Shown here: positions 25,583 to 34,011 of the stretch, piece by piece
Layout of the letters: each line of letters starts with the position of its first letter
Numbering within the stretch: position 1 is the first letter of the stretch
From: a bacterium
Lineage (GTDB): Bacteria > SZUA-182 > DTGQ01
Assembly (NCBI GenBank): GCA_040755755.1
Contig: JBFLZW010000023.1
Span: forward strand, 1 to 38,076
DNA length: 38,076 bases
Reading direction: 5' to 3'
Translations under genes and position numbers: made by a program
The notes under the pieces: model-generated
The model's database searches: none
Told to the model about the DNA's origin: nothing
What the model saw: only the letters and a program-made list of their open reading frames with translations

Positions 25583-28501
25583 GTGAAAAAGAATTTCGTG
25601 TCAACTTTTCTGGTAATATTTGGATTAGTGGCTGGAGAAGCGATATTGGTGATGTTTTACGCTCCCCGCCGGGCCGGAGCTGATAGTCAGAGCATCGCCC
25701 GAAATCAGGCCATCATCGAAGGAGTCAACTGGCTGATCGACCGTCAATCAGCAGCAGGCGGGTGGGAGCCTTACTCCCTGGTTATCGGCAATTCTCTGGC
25801 TGTCAGGGCTTATGCGGCTGCGCAGGAACGCTTTTCTTCCCCCTGTGCTCTTCTTATCGACAGGCTCAAGAGGCTGCAATCACCTGACGGAAGCTGGGAT
25901 GAAAATATCACCGGCACTGCTCATGCGGTCTGGGCTTTAATTGAGGCCGGGGAGGACAGAAACTCACTGATCATGCAAAATGCCCTCGGGTGGTTAAGGT
26001 CTCAGGCCCGGCGCGATTGTGCGGATATCGGCACGGGAAACACGAAAAATATTTCTTTAACCCTTATCGCTTTACTGAAAGCGGGTGAACCCCGTGATTC
26101 TCAGGTGATTGTCGATGGAATAACCTGGTTAAAGGCTAACCAGAATTTCGACGGATTCTGGGGTGCATTTGCCGGTGAATCGAGTGTGGCCTGGGTGAAA
26201 GAGGCGGTTATAGCCTTGATTCTGGCTGAATCGGAATCCAGTCCGCAGGTCCGGAAAGCCCTTGAATATCTGCGCGCTCATTATTCGGAATACAGCGGCT
26301 GCGACGCTACCGAAGGATTTGAGGTTTTCATCTCTGCCGGGAATACCGCTTTCGTGCAGGTTGGTCAGGCAAAGGTACTGGCAGGACAAAATGAGGATTT
26401 TGGCTGGGGAAAGTTTCCCGGCTGGCCCAGCCAAAATATCGAAACCGCCAGAGCCGTACTGACTCTGGCCCAAAGCGGCTATGAGAGCGAGCGGCTTAAG
26501 AATGCCTTAGCCTGGATGGAAAGCCACATTTCAGAGACCGGGGATTATGGAGGCGATTATCGTGTGCCATCGTCAACAGCATGGGCTGTTTTAGGGTTAT
26601 CCGCGGCTGCTGACATCTCCGCCTCTTTGCAGGATGATGTGCTTCCCGCAAGCCTCGAGCTGGCCACCGGGCTCTTGATGCAATCCCAGAATGGAGGCTG
26701 GGCCTGGTGGAGCCTCTATCATCCGGAGGTCATCGGCAGTGAAACGGATAATACCGGGCTGTGCGTCTGGTCATTATATCAGGGCAATGAAGAAAATTCC
26801 TTTTTCGCCAGACAGCAGGCAGCCGCGTCACTTTCCTCTGGTCAGAACAGGGATGGCGGATGGGGTGGCCTGTGGAGAGGGGCCACGGTGAAGAGCACAG
26901 TTTCTTCCACGAATTTTGCTTTACTAGCCTTACTAAGTGCGGGATACGGCAGGACAAATCCAAATCTCGCTCAGGGAATTGACTATCTTATAGCCAACAG
27001 GGCAGATGGACATTGGGAAAGTGTGGGTCAAACAGCCATGTCAACGATTATTATCAAAAAATCCCGATACGATGACCAGGTCGCGGACAAGGCCGCAACA
27101 TGGCTGCTCCAGAGCCAGAATGACGATGGCGGCTGGGGTCCGAAGAAGGGTGATGTCAGCACTGTGGCCAGTACGTCCATGGCCATGCTGGCCCTGGCTG
27201 AATGTGAACACGAGGGCTTTCCCCTGGCCAGGGGCGCTGCCTGGCTGCTGGCTGCCCAAAACGACGATGGAGGGTGGGGCGATCTTTCCGGAGCATACGC
27301 AAGCAATACGGCCAGCACTGCCCAGGCAGTCTGGGCTTTGTCCCAGGCCGGGTATCCTGCGGGAGTGGAGTTTGAAATCGTGCTGGATCGGGAATCCGCC
27401 TGTCCCGGTGACCAGGTGGTGGTGAATCTCCTGGCTGACAATGAGATCACCAGTTCACTGGCCCGGATTATTGATCCGCAGGGAAACGTCACCTCCATCG
27501 ACCTTGCACCTGCCTTCAATGACAGCACCGGGCAGTCATCCTGCCACTGCCAGGCGACCTGCTCTCTCGATATCAGCGCTCCGGCAGGTACCTATACCGT
27601 GGCTGTCGATGCCTACTCACCGGCAGGAGATTCCAGTATCGCCGCCACCTTCGCCGTTTATCCACTGCATTCCTTCTTTCGGGACGCTGATGCTGACGGC
27701 TGGGGCAATCCGGATGATATCTTCACCAGCTGTCAGATGCCGCCAGGGTATGTGATGAATCATCAGGATTCCGACGACAGCGATCCGAATACCGGTCCCC
27801 GTGCCACCAAAAACAGCGTTCATGCAGATTGTCCTGAAATTTCCGGACAGGTAAGCGGCAGTCTGGAAATCAAGGGAGCCAAGGGCAGGTTGGAGCAGGA
27901 TATTCTGATTGGAGTAAAGATTAAAAATACAGCCGGTCAAATCTCTTCCTTTGGATTTCAGGTTACTTATGATGCCGGTGTCCTGGAGTACACCGGTTTT
28001 GAGAGCGGTGAGCTGCTCAGCTCCTTCCTTTTTTTGAATGTCAACCCTGTCGGTTCAGGCTGTCTCAAGGTGGGAGGATTAACCTCCCTGGGTGGTATCC
28101 CTCAAGATGCGAACGGTTATCTGGTCTGGTTGAAATTTACGGTAAGAGGCGGACAGAAAGGCGGACTTTATCCCATACAGCTCAAGGAACTGAGAGATCA
28201 TCTGGCCTGTTTCTCTTCATCTCATGGCTCCTTTGTTTATCTCTGCCCTGAGGATCTCAACGGAGATGAAAATGTAACCCTGGATGATGTAGCCCTGGCC
28301 TTCCATTGCTACCTTGAATCCGGTCTCTGTGCCGATTATTTCGATCTCAATCATGATGGTGAAGTGACCCCCCTGGATGCTCTGCAAATTTATCAAAGGT
28401 GCCGGGAGCACGATTCTGCACAATCTCAAAGCACTTCAACTATAAGACCGCTAATTCCAATGCCAAAACACCCAGGCAGGCCAGCAGGGTCAGAGGGGTG
28501 A
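25583..28501 (+). CDS. Secreted toroid-repeat protein with MopE-like, cohesin and dockerin modules
   Basis: 972 residues. After a signal peptide (cleavage near RRAGA), residues 40-615 hold many prenyltransferase / squalene-cyclase-type alpha-toroid repeats, each with a QW-like motif such as QSPDGSW, QNFDGFWG, QNRDGGWGG, QNDDGGWG. No DXDD catalytic motif is seen within them, so terpene cyclase activity is unlikely. An Ig-like linker is followed by a MopE-like calcium/copper motif (DADADGWGNP with CQMPPGYV, about 695-740). Residues 752-888 look like a cohesin domain (GVKIKNTAGQISSFGFQVTY). Residues 887-945 form a type I dockerin with two EF-like loops, DLNGDENVTLDDV and DLNHDGEVTPLDAL. A 30-residue proline-rich tail ends the protein. 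It likely sits at the cell surface. It overlaps the next gene tail-to-tail by 62 bp. Confidence 0.85.
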   Translation: MKKNFVSTFLVIFGLVAGEAILVMFYAPRRAGADSQSIARNQAIIEGVNWLIDRQSAAGGWEPYSLVIGNSLAVRAYAAAQERFSSPCALLIDRLKRLQSPDGSWDENITGTAHAVWALIEAGEDRNSLIMQNALGWLRSQARRDCADIGTGNTKNISLTLIALLKAGEPRDSQVIVDGITWLKANQNFDGFWGAFAGESSVAWVKEAVIALILAESESSPQVRKALEYLRAHYSEYSGCDATEGFEVFISAGNTAFVQVGQAKVLAGQNEDFGWGKFPGWPSQNIETARAVLTLAQSGYESERLKNALAWMESHISETGDYGGDYRVPSSTAWAVLGLSAAADISASLQDDVLPASLELATGLLMQSQNGGWAWWSLYHPEVIGSETDNTGLCVWSLYQGNEENSFFARQQAAASLSSGQNRDGGWGGLWRGATVKSTVSSTNFALLALLSAGYGRTNPNLAQGIDYLIANRADGHWESVGQTAMSTIIIKKSRYDDQVADKAATWLLQSQNDDGGWGPKKGDVSTVASTSMAMLALAECEHEGFPLARGAAWLLAAQNDDGGWGDLSGAYASNTASTAQAVWALSQAGYPAGVEFEIVLDRESACPGDQVVVNLLADNEITSSLARIIDPQGNVTSIDLAPAFNDSTGQSSCHCQATCSLDISAPAGTYTVAVDAYSPAGDSSIAATFAVYPLHSFFRDADADGWGNPDDIFTSCQMPPGYVMNHQDSDDSDPNTGPRATKNSVHADCPEISGQVSGSLEIKGAKGRLEQDILIGVKIKNTAGQISSFGFQVTYDAGVLEYTGFESGELLSSFLFLNVNPVGSGCLKVGGLTSLGGIPQDANGYLVWLKFTVRGGQKGGLYPIQLKELRDHLACFSSSHGSFVYLCPEDLNGDENVTLDDVALAFHCYLESGLCADYFDLNHDGEVTPLDALQIYQRCREHDSAQSQSTSTIRPLIPMPKHPGRPAGSEG

Positions 28502-29822
28502 TCATCAGACCATAGCGCACGAACTCACTGAAAGAAAGATGGAAATCTTTGGTATGCAGAATGCTCATCCACATGATCCCGGCCAGGGCTCCGATAGGGG
28601 TTATATTGGCTCCGAGGTTTGATCCGGCGGCTGTAGCCAGGGCAGCGGCAAGAAGGTTTTTCCCGGTGAGGCCGCGAATAACGGATACCGAGGCCACCGT
28701 CATCGGGATGTTATTGAGGAAGTTGGCCGAGAGGGCTGAAACCGTTCCATAGACGAGGCCATAGGCAGCAGCCGATGGACCGCAGATATTTCTGAAAAAA
28801 AGCCCGATTTCACTGGTCACTCCGTAAAGATGCAGGGCCTCGACAGTGACGAACAGCGACAAAACAAAGGGAACTACTGTCCAGGGCATTCTTTGCAGGG
28901 TTGAGCCAAGGACAAATCTTTTCTTTTCCCTTATGCGCTGCCGCAGCAGGGCCATTGATGAATCCCGGAGAATAAGAATAAAGAGCAGTGCCAGGGCAAA
29001 GGCTAATGAAATAGTCCACATTTCGATCCCCAGGTAGGGTGCAATGGCCAGCGCCACAATGCACCCGCCGAGCAGCAGGAGCCCAAGTGCGGCTCCGGTC
29101 TTGTCGGTCAGGGCTTCGAAAGGATCGATCTTTTGGCTGACCGTGAGCGGCCGGGAAATGCTCTTTCGAAAAACGGTGAACAGCCCGAATACACTGACCA
29201 GTCCTGCGGCCAGGGTAGGTAAAAACATCCATTTGAAATATCTGTCAAAATGCAGGTTGAAGGCTGCTGCCAGCAGGATATTGGTCGGATTGCCGATGTA
29301 GAGCATCATACTCCAGGTGTTGGCTGCAAAGAATTCGGCAATCAGATAGGGTTTTGGATCTATCCGGGCATTTTTGGCAAAATAGTAGATGAATGGGGTA
29401 AAGGTAAGAATGATAATGTCATTTGAGGTAAAGACGGTAAGCACTGCAACCATGATGTACAGGGAGAAAAACAGGCGCTTGCCATCCGATCCGGCCCACT
29501 TCAGAGCGAGCCGGGCGCAGCATTCGAAAAAGCCGGTGATGTCGAGGAAAATGCTCATGAACACCATGGACAGGAACAGAACCAGAATACCGAATGGGTT
29601 GAGTCCGTGTCCTCCTTTGAGCCCATTGAGGACCTGGCTGTAGTCGAGGATGCCGAAGGTCATGATCAGGGTTGGCCCAAGGAGTGCGCCGAGAAAATAG
29701 CTTTCGAGTTTCAGGTGCCGCCTGCCCATTCTGATATAGAGGTAGGGCCTCCTGAGAATGAGGTAAATGGTCAAGAGACAACTGATGATGAATATGCCGT
29801 GAACGGAAAGTTTTCCTGCCAT
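28440..29822 (-). CDS. ArsB/NhaD-type ion transporter (IT superfamily)
   Basis: About 460 residues from the ATG at 29822; a TTG two codons upstream is an alternative. Eleven or so hydrophobic segments. TSNDIIILTFTPFIYYFAK, AEFFAANTWSMMLYIGNPTNILLA and the second-half mirror NFLNNIPMTVASVSV with GSNLGANITPIGALAGIMW are the inverted-repeat signature of the ion transporter superfamily closest to ArsB and NhaD. The substrate could be arsenite, sodium/proton or a dicarboxylate; no ars genes are nearby, so arsenic export should not be assumed. The ribosome site is poor. Confidence 0.88.
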   Translation of the reverse strand: MAGKLSVHGIFIISCLLTIYLILRRPYLYIRMGRRHLKLESYFLGALLGPTLIMTFGILDYSQVLNGLKGGHGLNPFGILVLFLSMVFMSIFLDITGFFECCARLALKWAGSDGKRLFFSLYIMVAVLTVFTSNDIIILTFTPFIYYFAKNARIDPKPYLIAEFFAANTWSMMLYIGNPTNILLAAAFNLHFDRYFKWMFLPTLAAGLVSVFGLFTVFRKSISRPLTVSQKIDPFEALTDKTGAALGLLLLGGCIVALAIAPYLGIEMWTISLAFALALLFILILRDSSMALLRQRIREKKRFVLGSTLQRMPWTVVPFVLSLFVTVEALHLYGVTSEIGLFFRNICGPSAAAYGLVYGTVSALSANFLNNIPMTVASVSVIRGLTGKNLLAAALATAAGSNLGANITPIGALAGIMWMSILHTKDFHLSFSEFVRYGLMITPLTLLACLGVLALELAVL

Positions 29823-29994
29823 TAACAACTTATTGAAATAGAAAACCTATTGAATAATTCTCCAATTTAACGATGAAAATGCCACCCAGGTATGCCCTGT
29901 AACCGGAATTTTTTGAATGTAGCCTGATGATGGCCCGCTTGTCAAGAACAAAAGCATGCTCTTTTGTGTTTGCATCTGGAAGAGAATAGCCAAA

Positions 29995-30044
29995 AATCAA
30001 AAGGAGGCTGCGTCGTAATGTTTCTTGGCAGCCTCCTTTTGATT
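29995..30044 (-). terminator. Terminator after PPYNTLWPLWSP member B
   Basis: A perfect 17-bp stem, AATCAAAAGGAGGCTGC (29995-30011) with its complement at 30028-30044, and a 16-nt loop. It is downstream of the minus-strand gene ending at 30187. The A-rich outer arm gives a T-rich 3' end on that strand. The gap 29823-30186 holds nothing else. Confidence 0.75.
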
Positions 30045-30186
30045 AACGCATTGTAAATAAATAACTCAGCGCTTTTTAAGTTTGTTTACGTTCCACTATT
30101 GAGCCAAGTGGATTAAAAGCACTGAGTTAATATTGTACGCTGCATAAGGCTCAATTCTTTGTGAGCACCGCATCAGACAATCACCA

Positions 30187-30711
30187 TTAGATAAGCGCCG
30201 CAGGATCCAGATATATTGGCGGCGGGGCGAGTGGCCCGAAGTTCGTCTCCAGGTAAAGGAGAGCGGCAGCATTAGCTGGCGGCACATTTCCAAAGAGCCA
30301 GAGTGGATCAGTAGGTGGCAGGAAATCATAGAAAGGAGGAAGGGGCAGCAGAATCGGATCTCCGACTGCATCCAGCAAATAGGCAGGTGGCCAGAGGTTT
30401 ATCCCAAACAGAGGATCGTAATAGGCCATGCCTATGGGAGTATTATAGAGCAGCCAGGGATTTGGCAGGGCAGGATCCCAGGTCAGGCCCGGCTCCACAT
30501 CCAGGATGGTGGAGGGGACTAATTCGGTGACAATCGGTTCGGGTAAACCCGTAAGCGGATCAACGGGAGACAGGGCTGGAGACCATAATGGCCACAGGGT
30601 GTTATAAGGAGGCATGGCAACCCAGTTTTGGGCTTTGGCAATCGGTGAATATACTAAAAAGAGAGCAAGCAGGCTGACCAAGATAATGGCGAAATTTCTT
30701 TTGCTGACCAT
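30187..30711 (-). CDS. Exported PPYNTLWPLWSP-family protein, member B
   Basis: 174 residues from the ATG at 30711 (MVSKRNFAIILV), chosen because AAGGAAAGGAAA lies before it; the frame is open 20 codons further. The signal peptide ends SPIAKAQ. The mature part starts NWVAMPPYNTLWPLWSPALS and matches member A closely in the first two thirds (PWLLYNTPIGMAYYDPLFG, NLWPPAYLL). The last third is divergent and proline-rich, ending LDPAALI. The mature protein has no cysteine and few charged residues. It has its own terminator and is separated from member C by a large inverted repeat, so the two are not one operon. Confidence 0.8.
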   Translation of the reverse strand: MVSKRNFAIILVSLLALFLVYSPIAKAQNWVAMPPYNTLWPLWSPALSPVDPLTGLPEPIVTELVPSTILDVEPGLTWDPALPNPWLLYNTPIGMAYYDPLFGINLWPPAYLLDAVGDPILLPLPPFYDFLPPTDPLWLFGNVPPANAAALLYLETNFGPLAPPPIYLDPAALI

Positions 30712-30784
30712 CTCAAATTTCCTTTCCTTATTTTGCTGGGGGGTTAGTAAACACAGTGGTGGACAACACAATTCCTTGCGTGGT

Positions 30785-31001
30785 GGACACGCGACTTCCT
30801 GCCAGGCTAAAGGAGCAAGAGATGTCTTCAGGCGTCGCTTAGTACACCCTCCCTGTATTTGGCTGTCATGACTATGCTGTCCACCTTTTCTGTTACAGGT
30901 AAAATATGTCTGTTAACAAGGTAAAACATGTAGTAGTAGGGTGGACCAAGCGACGCCAAGAAGGTTTAAGCCATCTCTTGGTAATGTGAAGTCGCGTGTC
31001 C
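30785..31001. repeat. Large imperfect inverted repeat element
   Basis: The left arm (30785-30849) and right arm (30938-31001, reversed) share GGACACGCGACTTC, AAGAGATG, GGCGTCGCTT and CACCCT in the same order. The arms are about 65 bp with about 90 bp between. No open frame inside. It looks like a small non-autonomous mobile element or a very long hairpin, placed between the two paralogous genes. Confidence 0.6.
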
Positions 31002-31129
31002 AGCGGAGTTCTTTTACCTCATGGCTCGTTCTGTAAGTGCCATTCGCACTCCAGAACATCACCTCCCTTGATTTTCTCCCCTGGTGTTTCCCGATCCTTG
31101 AGGACACGGTCGCCCCCCTTTTACAAACA

Positions 31130-31163
31130 GCAGGGCGGCGGCCTGAATACGCCGCCGCCCTGC
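31130..31163 (-). terminator. GC-rich hairpin after PPYNTLWPLWSP member C
   Basis: A perfect 13-bp stem GCAGGGCGGCGGC / GCCGCCGCCCTGC with an 8-nt loop, 32 bp past the stop codon. The following TGTTTGT on the minus strand is only moderately T-rich. Confidence 0.6.
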
Positions 31164-31194
31164 AAGAAAGTTTTCGTAAGTTCCTCTCTGGCGA

Positions 31195-31749
31195 TCAGAT
31201 GAGAGTCAACCCGGCAATTGCACCGGTAGTCAATAAAGGAGCAAATTGCGGATAGCTGGTATAATAGGCGCTGTTGCCCACCGGAACATTGGCACTGAGC
31301 CAGCTTGTGGCAGTCGGCAGCAGGGTAGTCCACTTGATCAGGCTCAGGTTGAGGGGCAGAGGAACTCCCAGAGGGCTCAGGAGATAGGATGGCGGCCACA
31401 GGTTAATACCGAATAAAGGATCGTAGTACACCATGCCTGATGGGGTATTGTACAAAAGCCACGGATACTTCTGATTGACTGCATCCCAGGTCAGTCCCGG
31501 CTGGACGGGAAGAACAGTGTCTTTGGTCAGACTGGTGACAATAGGTGTCGGGATACCAAGAGCATTGGGTGGAGAGAGAACGGGCGACCAGAGTGGCCAC
31601 AGGGTATTATAGGGAGGAAGGGGCCACCAGTTGAGGGTTGTAGGCACCAAGGCAGCCTGACTGAGAGAAGTCAGGGCTAAAAGAGCAAATGCAAGAACAG
31701 CCAAACCTAATAGACTTTTTTTTGGGCAGATTACCTTTCGTAAATTCAT
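31195..31749 (-). CDS. Exported PPYNTLWPLWSP-family protein, member C
   Basis: 184 residues from the ATG at 31749 (MNLRKVICPKK), chosen because AAAGGTGG lies before it. The signal peptide has a longer basic N-region and ends SLSQA. The mature part begins ALVPTTLNWWPLPPYNTLWP and keeps the family blocks: PTPIVTSL, TVLPVQPGLTW, PWLLYNTPSGMVYYDPLFG, NLWPPSYLL, NVPVGNSAYY. It lacks the proline-rich end of A and B and stops at GAIAGLTLI. The ends therefore vary while the core of about 100 residues is fixed. Function unknown. Confidence 0.8.
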   Translation of the reverse strand: MNLRKVICPKKSLLGLAVLAFALLALTSLSQAALVPTTLNWWPLPPYNTLWPLWSPVLSPPNALGIPTPIVTSLTKDTVLPVQPGLTWDAVNQKYPWLLYNTPSGMVYYDPLFGINLWPPSYLLSPLGVPLPLNLSLIKWTTLLPTATSWLSANVPVGNSAYYTSYPQFAPLLTTGAIAGLTLI

Positions 31750-32002
31750 ATCTAACCACCTTTCCAATTAATAATGACGTTGAGAATCAGACAAACACTT
31801 AGCTAAAATCTGCTCTGTTCATACCCCCTTTTCTTTTATCCCCCCTTTAACATGGACCGAGACTGCTGGAAACATAAGCCAATAAATACCTCCAAAAACA
31901 ATGGACGAGCAATATATCAATAGCATTATTATAAGGACAATCAAACACAAAACTGATTGACAACAGTCTGCATGCGGATTAACTCACGCAGGAAGGAGAC
32001 AG

Positions 32003-32224
32003 ATGCTCAGGGACTTGAAATCAAAATCAAGGGAGCAATCATCAGCAGGAAACCCGGGGGAAGATACAACAGGCACTACTTACAGCCGGAAATCTCATCT
32101 ACTCTTGGCGTTTATGCATTCTTGTTACCTATCAGCTTTATTATCTAGTAACCTTGACACCACAGAAATTATCTACGGTCATCGTAATATACTGCATAAA
32201 ATATGCCTTGCGTTTGACTTCTGA
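32003..32224 (+). CDS. Possible small ORF with strong ribosome site
   Basis: 73 codons starting MLRDLKSKSREQSS, preceded by AGGAAGGAGACAG, a very good ribosome site. There is a short hydrophobic stretch (LLLAFMHSCYLSALLSS). Codon use and composition are not convincing and no family is recognised. It is the only candidate in the otherwise empty stretch 31750-32450. Confidence 0.25.
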   Translation: MLRDLKSKSREQSSAGNPGEDTTGTTYSRKSHLLLAFMHSCYLSALLSSNLDTTEIIYGHRNILHKICLAFDF

Positions 32225-32450
32225 TAGAGCTAATAGTCACTTATTTTTTCTGGTCAATACTTAAGGTGAGAGCCAAAATCGGCCTTCAAACCGCGGGATA
32301 CTGTGCAGGATATTTCATATCTCTCTGATATTGAGCATAACACCTTGTTTATGCAAATCTTTCCCAAGCAGGGATATGAAAGAAAATTCACTTATTACCT
32401 GGCCTGTCTCATTGTTGAATCCGGTTTGTCTCAGGATAGATAAATTTGTC

Positions 32451-33191
32451 TCACTGTGCCAGAATAGCGGTAATGTTTAAAACATAGTTCTCCTGACTGA
32501 GGGACAGGGGCCGCTCGATATTGAGTCTTCGTTCACAGTATTCAGCCAGGTCTGTGAATAACTGAAGGCGGGCAGGGAGGGACAATTCCTCCCGGCGAAG
32601 ACAGATCGTGATCAGCACCTCCCGCTCGGTAAGGCTGATGAGGCTGGTAATCCGCCGTGCAAGCTGCGGGTCCTCCTGAAAGCTGTTGTACCTTTGGGAT
32701 TCAGGCAGAATGACTTCCGGCCGCAGATGAACCTCCTCCTTGATGACCAGAGTGCCTGCGGCCAGATCCCCCAGTCGTCGAAGCTGGGGGGAGAAAAAGG
32801 AAGCAATGAAGCCAGCCAGGTAAAAAAAGGGCAGGCTATCGACAATGCGCAAAAGGTTTCTGATCATGCTTTGAAACAGAGTGATTTTTGCGCCATTGTT
32901 TTGAATAACCCGAAGGTGAAAGAGTTTTTTCCCTGGAGATTGTCCCCCGGTTTTCCATTCCCAGAAAACGAAATATCCCCAGTTTATCAGGAAAAAGGTG
33001 ACCAGTCCCAGAGCAGCGGATATTCCCTGGCTGATGGGAAATATGAAATTCGCCCCGTAACTGACACCCAGAATCGTGGTGGCGATAAATAAGAGATCGA
33101 TCAGCCAGGAAAGCAGCCGGCTGCCATAACCGGCTATGAGAAAAGAAAATTCAACGTTTTCCGGTGTAGTTATGGTATAGAGGTCATCCAT
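32451..33191 (-). CDS. RDD-family membrane protein
   Basis: 246 residues. The first 150 carry an RDD domain: YGSRLLSWLIDLLFIAT with the arginine and aspartate of the motif, several membrane helices, WEWKTGGQSPGKKLFHLRV and RNLLRIVDSLP. The C-terminal 95 residues are soluble and helical (RRITSLISLTEREVLITICL) with a weak relation to other RDD proteins. Members have been linked to ion or compatible-solute transport, but function is mostly unknown. The ribosome site is weak. Confidence 0.85.
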   Translation of the reverse strand: MDDLYTITTPENVEFSFLIAGYGSRLLSWLIDLLFIATTILGVSYGANFIFPISQGISAALGLVTFFLINWGYFVFWEWKTGGQSPGKKLFHLRVIQNNGAKITLFQSMIRNLLRIVDSLPFFYLAGFIASFFSPQLRRLGDLAAGTLVIKEEVHLRPEVILPESQRYNSFQEDPQLARRITSLISLTEREVLITICLRREELSLPARLQLFTDLAEYCERRLNIERPLSLSQENYVLNITAILAQ

Positions 33192-33279
33192 GAGCCCTGC
33201 CTGCTTCTCTGCACCTCAATATCCGATATGGCAAATCCACGGCCAGTACGGATTGTCAATGAGATCGCGTGCGGTATTT

Positions 33280-33300
33280 GGTGGGGCGAAAAGCCCCACC
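33280..33300 (-). terminator. Hairpin between the PRC-barrel and RDD genes
   Basis: GGTGGGGC / GCCCCACC, an 8-bp stem with loop GAAAA. It is downstream of the PRC-barrel gene on the minus strand. No long T-run follows. Confidence 0.4.
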
Positions 33301-33486
33301 CTCCCTGTTCTCCATCACACACACTATATTTGATCTTTCAGCTAAAAGTCAAGCGCAATGGGAGATAATGACAGAAGGGGGTAATGACAGAAGGGCTGTC
33401 TGTGATCCCCCGGATCCATATACAGTCTTCCAAAGCCTGCTGCTGCCGCCCATAGCTTCAGTATAGTGACCGTACACCCTTGTGGC

Positions 33487-33861
33487 CTATCTCTTTTCCC
33501 AATGAGGCTTGGTGCCAAAAAAGGAGTGAATGTCCCTGCCCCATTGCTCATCAGCCATATCCGGCCAGTTATCTTTATCAAAGCCCGAGGCGCTTTTCAG
33601 CTTATCCTTGGAAACATTCAGAATAAAAACTCGTTCGTCTTCGTCGAGAGCCAGGGCATCCATGGGGACAGCGAAAAATTTGTCACCCAATCCCAGGATA
33701 CCGCCAAAAGACAGGACAGCATAGGCAACACAGCCAGACCGTAAGTCAACGGCAAAATCCTCAATCTTTCCCAGATTTTCCCGATCCGGATTGATCACCC
33801 GATCACCGGCCAGTTCAGTGGCGGGCATTACATACCGCACTTTTGTTCCCCGTACTTGCAT
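33487..33861 (-). CDS. PRC-barrel domain protein
   Basis: 124 residues. The N-terminal half (VMPATELAGDRVINPDRENL, then KIEDFAVDLRSGCVAYAVLS and FGGILGLGDKFFAVPMDAL) is a PRC barrel, the domain shared by photosynthetic reaction centre H subunits and RimM. Stand-alone PRC proteins are common and of unclear role, often stress-linked. The C-terminal tail (GFDKDNWPDMADEQWGR) fits the usual ends of these proteins. AAGGAGGAATAAACG is a strong ribosome site. Confidence 0.9.
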   Translation of the reverse strand: MQVRGTKVRYVMPATELAGDRVINPDRENLGKIEDFAVDLRSGCVAYAVLSFGGILGLGDKFFAVPMDALALDEDERVFILNVSKDKLKSASGFDKDNWPDMADEQWGRDIHSFFGTKPHWEKR

Positions 33862-34011
33862 CGTTTATTCCTCCTTTTGTGTATGACATTCTCTTATCAG
33901 TTACCTTCTCATATAACCTCTGGCCATCTTTTTCAAACAACCTGGCTCTCGGCAGCAGCAGCACAGCTCAAGATCCTTGAGACATTCTTTTCACGATCCA
34001 TCAATCATCTT

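Noticed and set aside
25700-27430. Active squalene-hopene cyclase
   Set aside because: The repeats have QW-like motifs but no DXDD catalytic motif. The only DSDD-like string lies in the MopE-like segment. The protein is also exported.
25583-28501. Part of a cellulosome
   Set aside because: No glycoside hydrolase, scaffoldin or further cohesin/dockerin gene is in the window.
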